From NCBI RefSeq assembly GCF_014196525.1, contig NZ_JACIDX010000015.1, positions 62,001-126,000 on the forward strand: DNA of 64,000 nucleotides, in the 5' to 3' direction. This document shows, piece after piece, positions 25,066 to 33,386 of the stretch; within the stretch, counting starts at the first letter, position 1, and every line of letters begins with the position of its first letter. A program made the translations under genes and the position numbers. The notes under the pieces were generated by a model. The model was given only the letters and a program-made list of their open reading frames with translations. It was not told the origin of the DNA and ran no database searches. This DNA comes from Novosphingobium sediminicola (GTDB lineage Bacteria > Pseudomonadota > Alphaproteobacteria > Sphingomonadales > Sphingomonadaceae).

Positions 25066-25372
25066 GAACGAACCTTTGTTGCGCGCAAAGGCCCTGTCCC
25101 GGCCCCATGGGCGCGCGCATCGGGCGGGCATGGCCGCCTGGCTGCGTTCTTCTCCCCTGTGGCCCGGTCTGGGAAACCCTTGCCGGATCTGATGCAGGGA
25201 TAGGATGGCGCGCTGGCCGGGTCAAATGAGGGCGGCGTGAATACGATGCCAATGAGCCGCCGCGAAACGGCATAGTGTTGCGCGGCGCACCTCTGAAATG
25301 CCCTTTCACTCCTGCGCCCGATGATCGTATGACAGGATCGGGCAAAAGCCTTACCTAAGGGAGTTCGATCTG
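25066..25372. other. Intergenic region between aromatic-acid MFS gene and copC
   Basis: 307 bases with no gene. It must hold divergent promoters. A nested imperfect palindrome (25155-25199: CCCTG, CCGG, GGG-AAA-CCC, CCGG, CAGGG) can form a hairpin on either strand and shares a 12-base core with the leader upstream of the VanA-like gene. AAGGGAG, the copC ribosome site, lies at the right end. Confidence 0.5.
25155..25199. repeat. Nested imperfect palindrome sharing a core with the vanA leader
   Basis: CCCTG/CAGGG outer arms, CCGG/CCGG middle arms and GGG-AAA-CCC at the centre. Its CCGGTCTGGGAA (25164-25175, plus strand) recurs exactly at 22626-22637 upstream of the Rieske oxygenase. Function unknown; regulator site or RNA element are both possible. 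Confidence 0.4.
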
Positions 25373-25759
25373 ATGCGCCATATTCTCGCCTCCACTCTGG
25401 CCGCCTGCGTTGCGGTTGCCGGTTTTGCCGCGCCCGCGCTGGCCCATCCCAAGATCGTGTCGGCCACCCCGGCCGAAGGCGCCGCCGCCGCCAATGTTTC
25501 CCAGATCTCGATCACGTTCAGCGAACCGCTGGTGGCCGCGATGTCGGGCGTGGATGTGGTGATGACCGGCATGCCCGGCATGGCCAATCACGAACCGATG
25601 AAGATGACCGGCGTTAAAACCGCCCTTGCCGCCGACAAGGTGACGCTGGTGGCCAAGCTGCCCCGCGCGCTGCCCGCCGGCACCTATGAGGCCAACTGGC
25701 ATGTGGTTTCCACCGACACGCATCGCGTTGCTGGCAAGCTGAACTTCACCGTCAAGTGA
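25373..25759 (+). CDS. copC: CopC-domain copper-binding periplasmic protein
   Basis: 128 aa with a signal peptide (MRHILASTLAACVAVAGFAAPALA) and a mature protein starting HPKIVSATPAEG. The N-terminal His of the mature chain plus the conserved DTHRVAG histidine form the usual Cu(II) site. A Met/His stretch (VVMTGMPGMANHEPMKM) could bind Cu(I). It probably delivers copper to CopD, whose gene overlaps its stop codon. GGGAG precedes the start. No copA/copB or copper regulator is adjacent. Confidence 0.92.
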   Translation: MRHILASTLAACVAVAGFAAPALAHPKIVSATPAEGAAAANVSQISITFSEPLVAAMSGVDVVMTGMPGMANHEPMKMTGVKTALAADKVTLVAKLPRALPAGTYEANWHVVSTDTHRVAGKLNFTVK

Positions 25760-26664
25760 TGGGCGAAACGCTGGTCTGGCTGCGCTGGCTTCAGTTCATC
25801 GATCTGGGGCTGGTGTTTGGCGCTGCCCTGACGGCCCGCCTGCTGGGCCAGCGTGTCGCTTCGCCGTGGGGGCGACGGGTGCTAGGGCTGGGCTGCGTTC
25901 TGGGTCTGGCGCTGGGGGCGGGCGAATTCGCCTTTATCCTTGCACGCATGGCGGCCGGGCCGGTTGCTGATCTCGGCGCCGAGACGGTCTCGATGATGCT
26001 GACGGATACGGCGCTGGGCTGGGCGGTGATCGCGCGGGGTGCGTTTCTGACGCTGGCGCTGGGGGTGATCCTGTGGCGGCGGCGCAATGCGCCTTTGCTG
26101 GCGGTCGCGTTGCTGGGAGGGCTGGCAACCACCTGTCTGGCATGGGGCGGCCATGCGGCAGCCTCCATGGGTTTTGCCTCGGTGGTCCGGCTGAGCGGCG
26201 ATATGGCGCATTTGTGGGCGGGCCTGACATGGCTTGGCGCGCTGCTGCTGTTTACCGCGCTGGTGTGGAGCAGCGGGGCCAATGATCGCACGGCGCTGGC
26301 CCGGTTGGGGCGGCAATTGGGCGGATTTGCGCTGATCGGCACGGTGCTGGTGGGCGTTTTGGTGCTCAGCGGGCTGGCTAATCTACTGTTTCTGGCCCCG
26401 CCGGGGCAATGGGGGGTGATGGCGAACGCGCCCTATGGCCGGTTGCTGCTGACCAAGCTGGGCCTGTTTGGCGCGATGTTCGTGCTGGCGGGGCATAACC
26501 GGTTCCATCTGGTGCCCGCGCTGGAACAGGCGATCGATCCGCGCGCGCGCCATCGCGCTCTGGCCGCACTGCGTCGCAGTGTCACGCTCGAAACGCTGCT
26601 GGCGCTGGGCGTGATCTGGTGCATTGCGGCGGCGGGCACGATGGATCCAATGGGCGCCGCATAG
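25759..26664 (+). CDS. copD: CopD-family copper transport membrane protein
   Basis: 301 aa with about eight hydrophobic helices, starting MGETLVWLRWLQFIDLGLVFGAAL. Conserved histidines and tryptophans of CopD occur in WGGHAAASMG and DMAHLWAGLTWLGALLLF; NRFHLVPAL lies near the last helices. It is thought to move copper across the inner membrane with CopC. ATG 25759 overlaps the copC TGA (TGATG), so the pair is translationally coupled. A hairpin follows before the convergent iorAB genes. Confidence 0.9.
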   Translation: MGETLVWLRWLQFIDLGLVFGAALTARLLGQRVASPWGRRVLGLGCVLGLALGAGEFAFILARMAAGPVADLGAETVSMMLTDTALGWAVIARGAFLTLALGVILWRRRNAPLLAVALLGGLATTCLAWGGHAAASMGFASVVRLSGDMAHLWAGLTWLGALLLFTALVWSSGANDRTALARLGRQLGGFALIGTVLVGVLVLSGLANLLFLAPPGQWGVMANAPYGRLLLTKLGLFGAMFVLAGHNRFHLVPALEQAIDPRARHRALAALRRSVTLETLLALGVIWCIAAAGTMDPMGAA

Positions 26665-26667
26665 GCA

Positions 26668-26691
26668 AGCGGCGGGTTTTACCCCGCCGCT
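26668..26691. terminator. Hairpin between copD and the convergent molybdenum hydroxylase gene
   Basis: AGCGGCGGG and CCCGCCGCT flank TTTTAC; 9-bp perfect stem in the 36-base gap between convergent genes, probably bidirectional. Confidence 0.6.
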
Positions 26692-26700
26692 CCGCTTCAT

Positions 26701-28911
26701 TCACGCAAACCCGGCCAGCGGCATCTTGCGCAGGCGTTTGCCCACCAGCCGCGACACCGCATTGGCCACCGCAGGCGGCACAGCAGGCAGGCCCGGTTCG
26801 CCAATCCCGCCCATCGGCGCGCCGCTTTCCACGATCCGCACATGCACGCGCGGCATCCGGTCGGGCGTCAGGATCGGATAGCCGTCGAAATTGCGCGCCG
26901 CGCGCAGGCCATCCTTATAGACGGCCTCCTCGATCAACACTTCAGACAGGCCCAGCGCCACGGCGGAATTGACCTGCGCCTCGATGATCGCGGGGTTGAC
27001 GATGCTGCCCGGATCAATCGCCTGCCAGACATCGTGGACCTTGATCTGGCCATCAGCGATGGAAACCTCGGCAATCGCGGCGGTTTCGGTGCCAAAGGGC
27101 GACGCCATGGCGATGCCGCGCGCGCGCTTGCTGCCATCAGGCGCGGTGAACGGCCCGGCCTTCCAGCCGCCCGACAGATCGACCGCCGCCTTGATCAGAT
27201 TGGTCAGCCGCACATTGCCCTCCAGCAGTTTCAGGCGCAGCGCATAGGGGTCCTGCCCGCCCTTGTCGGCCATTTCGTCAAGGAACGTCTCATAGAAGAA
27301 GTCGTTCATCGAATTACCGACCGAGCGCCAATAGGCCAGCGTGGTCGGGCTTTTGACGAAAACCTGCGCGATACGCTTGGCGGGCAGCGCATATTTCTTA
27401 CCCGTCAGCCCCTCCAGAGCGGCGTCGTCCAGCTTGGCCGCGCGCTTGTCGGCAATGCCCTCGGTCGGCCCTTCGGTAACGCTGATCGCCTCGATGGCAA
27501 TCGGCATCCCCTTGGCGTCCAGCGCCCCGCGAAACCGCACCGCCGCCATCGGGCGCAGTGGATCGCGCAGGAATTCCTCTTCGCGCGTCCAGATCAGCTT
27601 GACCGGGCGCCCAACGCGCTTGGCCAGTTCCAGAGCCTGCGGCCAGGGCGTGCCATGGGGATAGATGAAGTGGCGGCCAAAGAACCCACCCAGGAGCGGC
27701 GAATGGATATGGATCTTGTCCGGCGCCAGCCCCGATGCCTTGGCGATTTCGGCCAGGAACATTTCGGGCGCCTGATTGGGAAACCACATGTCCAGCGTGC
27801 CGTCGGCATTGTACCGCGCCAGCGCCGATGGCGGCTCAAGCTGGGCATGGTTGACGAACTGGCTGTGATAGGTGGCGCTCACCGTGCTGGCGGCCCCGGC
27901 GAAACCGGCGGCCATATCGCCTGCGGTTTCGGCAACCTCTTCCTTGCCCTGATAATTGGCGAGGTATTGCGCGAAGGCCTCGGTCGAGAAATCCGCGGGC
28001 ATCGGGCGATAGGTCTCGCCGGTTGCCTCGGCCCAATCGACCTGCGCGGCCTCCACCGCGCGGCGCGCGTGCCAGAAACGCTCGGCCACAACAGCCACCG
28101 CGCCGGGCAGGACATGCACCGAATGCACGCCCTTCATCGCCTTCACCTCAGCCTCATTGCGGATCTTGCCCACTGTCTGACCCAGACGCGGGGCGTGCTG
28201 AACCGCAGCGTGCAGCATGCCATCGACCTTCATGTCGATGGAGAATTGCGCCTTGCCGGTCGATTTGGCGCGCACGTCCAAACGCGCCTGACGCTTGCCG
28301 ATCCAGCGGAAGTCCTTGGGGTCCTTCAGCGCCACATTGGCGGGCGCAGGCATATCCAGCGCGGCGGGCGCCAGTTCGCCATAGGTCATCGCCTTGCCGC
28401 TGGCCTTATGGATCACGCGGCCAGGCTGCGTGGTCAATTCACCCGCCGGAACGCCCATCTTCTGCGCGGCGGCCTGCACCAGCATGGCCCGCGCCGTCGC
28501 GCCCAATTTGCGCATCGTGGCATAGGAACTGCGCACCGAGAAAGACCCGCCGGTGATCCGCATCTGGCCAAAGACGACCTGATAATCGGGGCCCGGAGGC
28601 GCGTTTTCGACCGTAAAGCTGGCCGGATCGGCGTCGAGTTCCTCGCCCACGATCTGCGCCATTGCGGTCCACACGCCCTGCCCGCCCTCGGCAAAGGGGC
28701 TTTGGAACAGAATGGTGTTATCGGGCCGGATCGCCAGAAAGGCCGGGACCCGCGTGCCGGGCACCACCTTGGCGGCGGCGCCCTGCGCGCGCGCCGCGCC
28801 CATCGGCACGCCAAAGCCCAGCACCAGCGCGCCCACACCAGCGCCCGCAATAAAGCCGCGCCGCGAAACATTGACCGGATCATTCACCGGCGTTTGAAAC
28901 GGCAGGTTCAT
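26701..28911 (-). CDS. iorB: Molybdopterin-binding large subunit, isoquinoline 1-oxidoreductase (IorB) type
   Basis: 736 aa periplasmic molybdenum hydroxylase subunit of the xanthine oxidase superfamily. A twin-arginine signal is visible (NVSRRGFIAGAGVGALVLG, arginines 17-18). Molybdopterin-cytosine-dinucleotide family segments include FAEGGQGVWTAMAQI, GGFFGRHFIYPH and the C-terminal GGIGEPGLPAVPPAVANA with the catalytic Glu. Relatives hydroxylate N-heterocycles or oxidise aldehydes; the substrate is not predictable. It overlaps its small subunit gene by ATGA. No FAD subunit is present, so electrons should pass to a cytochrome. The symbol is by family resemblance. Confidence 0.88.
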   Translation of the reverse strand: MNLPFQTPVNDPVNVSRRGFIAGAGVGALVLGFGVPMGAARAQGAAAKVVPGTRVPAFLAIRPDNTILFQSPFAEGGQGVWTAMAQIVGEELDADPASFTVENAPPGPDYQVVFGQMRITGGSFSVRSSYATMRKLGATARAMLVQAAAQKMGVPAGELTTQPGRVIHKASGKAMTYGELAPAALDMPAPANVALKDPKDFRWIGKRQARLDVRAKSTGKAQFSIDMKVDGMLHAAVQHAPRLGQTVGKIRNEAEVKAMKGVHSVHVLPGAVAVVAERFWHARRAVEAAQVDWAEATGETYRPMPADFSTEAFAQYLANYQGKEEVAETAGDMAAGFAGAASTVSATYHSQFVNHAQLEPPSALARYNADGTLDMWFPNQAPEMFLAEIAKASGLAPDKIHIHSPLLGGFFGRHFIYPHGTPWPQALELAKRVGRPVKLIWTREEEFLRDPLRPMAAVRFRGALDAKGMPIAIEAISVTEGPTEGIADKRAAKLDDAALEGLTGKKYALPAKRIAQVFVKSPTTLAYWRSVGNSMNDFFYETFLDEMADKGGQDPYALRLKLLEGNVRLTNLIKAAVDLSGGWKAGPFTAPDGSKRARGIAMASPFGTETAAIAEVSIADGQIKVHDVWQAIDPGSIVNPAIIEAQVNSAVALGLSEVLIEEAVYKDGLRAARNFDGYPILTPDRMPRVHVRIVESGAPMGGIGEPGLPAVPPAVANAVSRLVGKRLRKMPLAGFA

Positions 28912-29369
28912 GCCTTGGCCTCCAATCCGGCCACATCGCGCACCGCCGCCTTGATGGCATTATACGTGCCGCAGCGGCACAGGTTGACCATCGCGGCCTC
29001 GACATCGGCATCGGTGGGCTTGGCGTTCTGCTTCAGCAAGGAGGTCGCCGCCATCACCTGACCCGACTGGCAATAGCCGCATTGGGGCACCTGATGCTTG
29101 ACCCATGCCTCGACGACCTTGGCGCCCACGGCGTCCTTTTCCATTGCTTCGATCGTGGTCACTTTGCGGCCCGCAACCGCCTCGACCGGCGTGACGCACG
29201 ACCGCATCACCGAACCGTCGACCAGCACCGAGCAGGCGCCGCATTGCGCCACGCCGCAGCCATATTTGGTGCCCGTCATCCCCAGATCATCGCGCAGGAC
29301 CCAGAGCAAAGGTGTGTCGCTCTCGGCATCGACTCGGCGTTTTTGGCCGTTGATGGTCAATTCGATCAT
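28908..29369 (-). CDS. iorA: [2Fe-2S] small subunit of molybdenum hydroxylase (IorA type)
   Basis: 153 aa with two [2Fe-2S] clusters: a plant-ferredoxin type (GCGVAQCGACSVLVDG plus the upstream Cys-less loop end) and an all-helical type (QCGYCQSGQVM and NLCRCGTYNAI). It passes electrons from the molybdenum site of IorB. It has no signal of its own and would be exported together with the Tat substrate IorB. It is the first gene of the two-gene operon; a palindrome CATTCATCATGAATG lies about 90 bases upstream (29461-29475). Confidence 0.92.
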   Translation of the reverse strand: MIELTINGQKRRVDAESDTPLLWVLRDDLGMTGTKYGCGVAQCGACSVLVDGSVMRSCVTPVEAVAGRKVTTIEAMEKDAVGAKVVEAWVKHQVPQCGYCQSGQVMAATSLLKQNAKPTDADVEAAMVNLCRCGTYNAIKAAVRDVAGLEAKA

Positions 29370-29460
29370 GGTTTTTCCTGAAATCTCGGCATGTTGAGGG
29401 CCTTGGCGGGGGTGCTTGGCCCATCATCGCATGGGCCGACATTAACGACTTGGATCATAG

Positions 29461-29475
29461 CATTCATCATGAATG
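29461..29475. promoter_or_regulatory. Short palindrome between divergent iorA and aldose epimerase genes
   Basis: CATTCA-TCA-TGAATG followed by a repeated CATTCA at 29478. Located in the 193-base divergent promoter region; may be an operator but matches no regulator known to me. Confidence 0.3.
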
Positions 29476-29562
29476 TCATTCAACGCGGACTGAGTATAAT
29501 TTGCCATTCCATCCGTTTGCACGCCCCTTCTCTTTTCCACCCATCCGGCTAAAAAGCGGCCC

Positions 29563-30411
29563 ATGACCGACCAAACGCTGCTCCACCTCGCCAAGGGCGA
29601 TGCCATTTGCCAGATCGCCCCTGCGCTGGGCGGCTCGATCATGGCGCTTGATTGCGGGGGCGTGCCGGTGCTGCGCCGCGCGGTGGGGAATGATCTGCTC
29701 GATACGGCCTGTTTTCCGCTGGTGCCTTTTGCCAATCGGATCGCGCATGGGCATTTTGCCCTGAACGGCACGGATCATGCGATTGCGGTCGATTATCTGG
29801 GCGCGCCTCATGCGATCCATGGCAATGGTTGGCGCCGGGCGTGGAGCGTGGAGCAGGCAGGCCCCGATCACGCCACGCTGCGGATGGACGAGGATGCGAA
29901 CGACTGGCCTTGGCCCTATGCTGCGTGGCAGGCCTTCACGCTAGAGGAGGACGGCCTGTGGGTCGAACTGACCATCGAGAACCGGCATGAGAGCGAGGCG
30001 ATGCCCGCAGGCTTTGGCCTCCACCCCTATTTCCCGCGTTCGCCCGAAAGCACCGTGACGGCCAGTGCCGAGGTGATGTGGTTCAACGATCCCACCGGCC
30101 TTGCCGTTTTGGCGCAGGAATCGGGCCTGTTTTCCGGCGCGCCGGTCGGGATCGAGGCGCTGGAGGGGCTGGACAATTTCTTTGTCGCGCCCGATCCCAG
30201 CATCGTGATTGCTGCGCCGGGAATGAGTGTCACCCTATCCGGCCCCGGCGCGGGATTTCACCTCTATTGCCCCGGCGATCATGATTTCTTCTGCGTCGAA
30301 CCCGTCAGCCATGCGCCCAACAGCTTTGGCCGGGGCGAATGGGGGCCGCAGGACATCCTGCCCGCCGGAGAGCGCCGCAGCCAGCGCTATCACTTTGCCT
30401 TTCAGGCTTGA
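29563..30411 (+). CDS. Aldose 1-epimerase family protein
   Basis: 282 aa cytoplasmic beta-sandwich mutarotase-like protein. Family features: PFANRIAHGHFALNG near the N-terminus, the catalytic histidine regions HAIHGNGWRRAW and GFGLHPYFPRSP, and the C-terminal Glu in FFCVEPVSHAPNSFG. It would interconvert anomers of a hexose or act on a related sugar, fitting the neighbouring sugar locus. Its 3' end overlaps that of the convergent TPR-2OG oxygenase gene by 10 bases. The specific sugar is not determined by sequence. Confidence 0.88.
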   Translation: MTDQTLLHLAKGDAICQIAPALGGSIMALDCGGVPVLRRAVGNDLLDTACFPLVPFANRIAHGHFALNGTDHAIAVDYLGAPHAIHGNGWRRAWSVEQAGPDHATLRMDEDANDWPWPYAAWQAFTLEEDGLWVELTIENRHESEAMPAGFGLHPYFPRSPESTVTASAEVMWFNDPTGLAVLAQESGLFSGAPVGIEALEGLDNFFVAPDPSIVIAAPGMSVTLSGPGAGFHLYCPGDHDFFCVEPVSHAPNSFGRGEWGPQDILPAGERRSQRYHFAFQA

Positions 30412-31778
30412 GCAGGCACGACGTCGAAGGCGATATTGAGCCGCTCCCCAGAGGCAGTCGGCACCGTGCCGTGCCAGAGGGTTGAGGGGAACAGCACCAG
30501 ATGGCCGCGCTGCGGCGCAATCGTGGCATAGGGCGTGAGATCGAGGCCGAGTTCGGGCGGCGGCGCGCCATAGTGGAAATGACCGGCGGGCGCGGGTGCG
30601 GTATCCTGCGGCAGGCTGACGTAGAAGGCGCTGCTGATCCAGCCCATCGGGTGCGAATGGGGGATGTTATAGCCCCCGCCCGTCAGGCGCACTGACCAAC
30701 TGCCGCTGATCCGCAGATGGTCACGCGGGCGCGACAGCAAGGGATGCGCGGGATCGGGCGCGGGCAAAGTCGCGACATAATCCTTCACCGCCGCCATCAA
30801 TGCCACGCGGGCGCGTTGCAGGATCGGTTCGTGGCGCAGCAGGACCGAGCGGTCGGTCTGCGTACCGCCACGCACCGATTGTTCGGGATAGGGCAATTGC
30901 GCGATATGCAGCGCGCGCAGGCATTCGCCCAGCTCATCCAGCTCGCCCTCGCCCAGCCCGACATCCATGCTGCGCACAAAATCGCCATCGAGCCAGTCCC
31001 TGCGCGGATCATCCAGCAGGCGCCAGCAGGTCGAGACATAGGGCCATGCCTGCCCGGCCAGCGGCGATCCGGGCGCGGCCTGCGCCAGAGGCAGGGCGAT
31101 GGACAGCGCGCGCGCCGGATCGCCCGCGCGCAGGGCGGCGCGGATGCGGGCGACCTGAATAAAAGGATCGTCCCAAGCCTCTGTCGAGGCCAGCAGGCGC
31201 GCGGTCTCGCCCCCATCCCCGCTCTCATTGGCGATGAACAGGCGCGCCTCGGTCAGGGGTTTGGTCTGGCCCAGATGGCGCTCGGCCTCTTCCAGAATGG
31301 CGCGGGCGCGGGGCCAGTCGCGGTGCTGCGCGACGGCGGAAAACCAGCCAAGCCACAGGCCCTGAGCACGCGGATTTGCGCGGGCGGCGGTGGCATAGGA
31401 GGCATCGAAATCCTGCGCATCGCCCGCCACCCAGCGCAGCGAGGCCAGCACGCGATGCCCATCCAGCCATTGCGGATTTTGCGCCAGCGCGGCGGTGAGC
31501 AGATCGACTGCCGCGCCAATATCGCCCTCGCTGGCCAACGCCATGGCGTGATTGCGCAAGGCGTCGGGATTGTCGGGCCACAGGCGGCAGACCTGCGCAA
31601 ACAGATCCGCCGCCCGGTGGCCCAATTCATAGCGCGATTGCGCATGGAGAAAGGCGACCAGGCGATCTTCAGGCGCCAGCGCATGGGCCTTGGCAATCGC
31701 CTCATCGGCCTCAATCATACGCTGCTGAGCGCGCAGGGCACGGGCCGTATCGCGCCACTGGATCGCCTCTGAATTCAC
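30402..31778 (-). CDS. TPR protein with C-terminal 2-oxoglutarate/Fe(II) oxygenase domain
   Basis: 458 aa. Residues about 1-230 are TPR-like helical repeats (EAIAKAHALAPEDRLVAFLHAQ, GDIGAAVDLLTAALAQNPQWLDG). The C-terminal 200 residues form a 2OG-Fe(II) oxygenase of the PF13759 type with iron ligands in YNIPHSHPMGWISSAFYVS and LFPSTLWHGTVP, and the 2OG-binding Arg in ERLNIAFDV. GTG 31778 overlaps the halogenase stop (GTGA), so the two are coupled. This pair downstream of a TonB receptor recurs in sphingomonads and Caulobacter, with unknown substrate. Cytoplasmic, no signal peptide. Confidence 0.85.
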   Translation of the reverse strand: MNSEAIQWRDTARALRAQQRMIEADEAIAKAHALAPEDRLVAFLHAQSRYELGHRAADLFAQVCRLWPDNPDALRNHAMALASEGDIGAAVDLLTAALAQNPQWLDGHRVLASLRWVAGDAQDFDASYATAARANPRAQGLWLGWFSAVAQHRDWPRARAILEEAERHLGQTKPLTEARLFIANESGDGGETARLLASTEAWDDPFIQVARIRAALRAGDPARALSIALPLAQAAPGSPLAGQAWPYVSTCWRLLDDPRRDWLDGDFVRSMDVGLGEGELDELGECLRALHIAQLPYPEQSVRGGTQTDRSVLLRHEPILQRARVALMAAVKDYVATLPAPDPAHPLLSRPRDHLRISGSWSVRLTGGGYNIPHSHPMGWISSAFYVSLPQDTAPAPAGHFHYGAPPPELGLDLTPYATIAPQRGHLVLFPSTLWHGTVPTASGERLNIAFDVVPAQA

Positions 31779-33289
31779 GTCGCCGCGCAATGTTGGGCCA
31801 GAACTGCGCCATGCATCGGCATACGCCCCGCCTCGGCCGCCATCGCGCCGCGCAATCTGCCCAGCCAGTCGCCCGCATCCACCCCGCGATAGTCGATCAG
31901 CGGGTCGAGGCCCTCAGGGATATTCCCCTGCCCCACATGCACCGCCAGCCATGAAGGCGGTGCAAACAGATCAAGCTCGCGCGCGATCAACCGGCCATGG
32001 CGACGGAAATGCTCGATTTTCAGCGCCAGCGTGTCGGGAATATCCATGGCCGATACATAGCGCCACAACTCGCTATCCTGCCGCTGGGTCAGCTTGTAAT
32101 GCAGGATGATGAAGTCGCGGATGCGCTCCATCTCGCCATGGGCGATGCGGTTGAATTCATCGCGTGTGGCGGGATCGAAATCCTTGTCGGGGAACAGCGC
32201 GAGGATCTTGGAAATATTGGCCTGAATCAGGTGAATCGAAGTCGATTCCAGCGGTTCCAGGAAACCCGATGACAGGCCCACCGCGATGACATTCTTGTTC
32301 CAGTGCTGACGCCGGCGGCCTGCGGTGAAACGCACATGGCGCGGATCGCCCAAAGCCTCGCCATCAAGGCGCTGGGTCAGCAGATCGGCGGCGCGGTCAT
32401 CCTCCATAAAGTCGCTGCAATAGACATAGCCATTGCCGATGCGATGTTGCAGCGGAATGCGCCATTGCCAGCCCGCCTCGCGCGCGGTGGAGCGGGTATA
32501 GGGTGTGGGATTGGGATCGGCCTTGGGATGGGCGCAAGGCATCGCCACCGCGCGATCGCAGGGCAGCCAGTGCGACCAGTCCTCATAGCCGGTTTTCAGC
32601 GCCCCCTCGATCAGCAGCCCGCGAAAGCCCGAGCAGTCGATGAACAGATCGGCCTCAATAACGCGCCCATCCGCCATCGTCACATCGCGCACATAGCCGG
32701 TTTCTCCATGCAGGCCGACATCGGCAATCTTGCCCTCCACCCGCGTCACGCCGCGCTTTTCGGCATAGGCGCGCAGGAAGCGGGCATAAAGGCCAGCATC
32801 GAAATGATAGGCATATTCAAAAGTGGAGAGCACGCTGCGCTGATCGGGCGAAGGGTGGGAAAAGCGCCCGGCACGCGCGATATGCCACGCCATCGAATAA
32901 TCATCGAGCGGGGTGTCATCCCCCGCCATCCGCGCTTTCAGCCAATATTGATGCAGCGGCACCATGTCGAAATTGCGCCCATGCGGGCCAAAGGGGTGGA
33001 AATAGCGCGTATCCTCGCGCCCCCAACCGACAAATTCAATGCCCAGTTTAAAGCTGCCCTTGGTGGCGGCCATAAACTCGCGCTCGTCAATGCCCAGCGT
33101 TTCGTTGAAGATGCGGATGGGCGGGATGGTCGCCTCGCCAACGCCGATGGTGCCGATCTCCTCGCTTTCCACCAGCGTGATCGCGCAATTCTGCTTCAGT
33201 GCATTGGCCAGCATCGCCGCCGCCATCCAGCCCGCCGAACCGCCGCCAACCACCAGAATCCTGCGGATTTTCCGATCGGAATCGCCCAT
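31775..33289 (-). CDS. Flavin-dependent tryptophan-halogenase family protein
   Basis: 504 aa. FAD-binding GGGSAG (residues 15-20) and GEATIPP at 51-57; the catalytic Lys81 is in GSFKLGIEF, the halogenase hallmark W-x-W-x-I-P is present (WQWRIPL, about residue 275), and the active-site Glu is in FLEPLESTSIH. All residues needed for HOCl/HOBr-type halogenation are therefore kept. Members located next to TonB receptors in sphingomonads have no established substrate and may not act on free tryptophan. Strong GGGAG before ATG 33289. It is followed by, and overlaps, the TPR-2OG oxygenase gene. No flavin reductase is adjacent. Confidence 0.92.
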   Translation of the reverse strand: MGDSDRKIRRILVVGGGSAGWMAAAMLANALKQNCAITLVESEEIGTIGVGEATIPPIRIFNETLGIDEREFMAATKGSFKLGIEFVGWGREDTRYFHPFGPHGRNFDMVPLHQYWLKARMAGDDTPLDDYSMAWHIARAGRFSHPSPDQRSVLSTFEYAYHFDAGLYARFLRAYAEKRGVTRVEGKIADVGLHGETGYVRDVTMADGRVIEADLFIDCSGFRGLLIEGALKTGYEDWSHWLPCDRAVAMPCAHPKADPNPTPYTRSTAREAGWQWRIPLQHRIGNGYVYCSDFMEDDRAADLLTQRLDGEALGDPRHVRFTAGRRRQHWNKNVIAVGLSSGFLEPLESTSIHLIQANISKILALFPDKDFDPATRDEFNRIAHGEMERIRDFIILHYKLTQRQDSELWRYVSAMDIPDTLALKIEHFRRHGRLIARELDLFAPPSWLAVHVGQGNIPEGLDPLIDYRGVDAGDWLGRLRGAMAAEAGRMPMHGAVLAQHCAAT

Positions 33290-33320
33290 CGCCCTCTCCC
33301 TTTGCTTTGTTCTAGACCAA

Positions 33321-33357
33321 AAAGAAGGCGGGCCGGAAGTGTCCTTCCATGCCCGCC
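33321..33357 (-). terminator. Terminator-like hairpin after the TonB receptor gene
   Basis: On the minus strand GGCGGGC-AT-GGAAG-GACA-CTTCC-G-GCCCGCC is followed by TTCTTTTT, the layout of an intrinsic terminator with small bulges. It separates the TonB receptor from the halogenase gene and would lower downstream expression unless read through. Confidence 0.65.
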
Positions 33358-33386
33358 CACCTTATTTGCAACCCATTCGGGCGATA

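Noticed and set aside
25141..25210. TPP riboswitch-like ACCCTTGCCGGATCTGATGCAGGGA.
   Set aside because: The essential CTGAGA element and the second arm are missing; better explained as a nested palindrome.
26842..29061. Long open frame antisense to iorAB.
   Set aside because: Same codon-mirror artefact; low-complexity Arg/His-rich translation.
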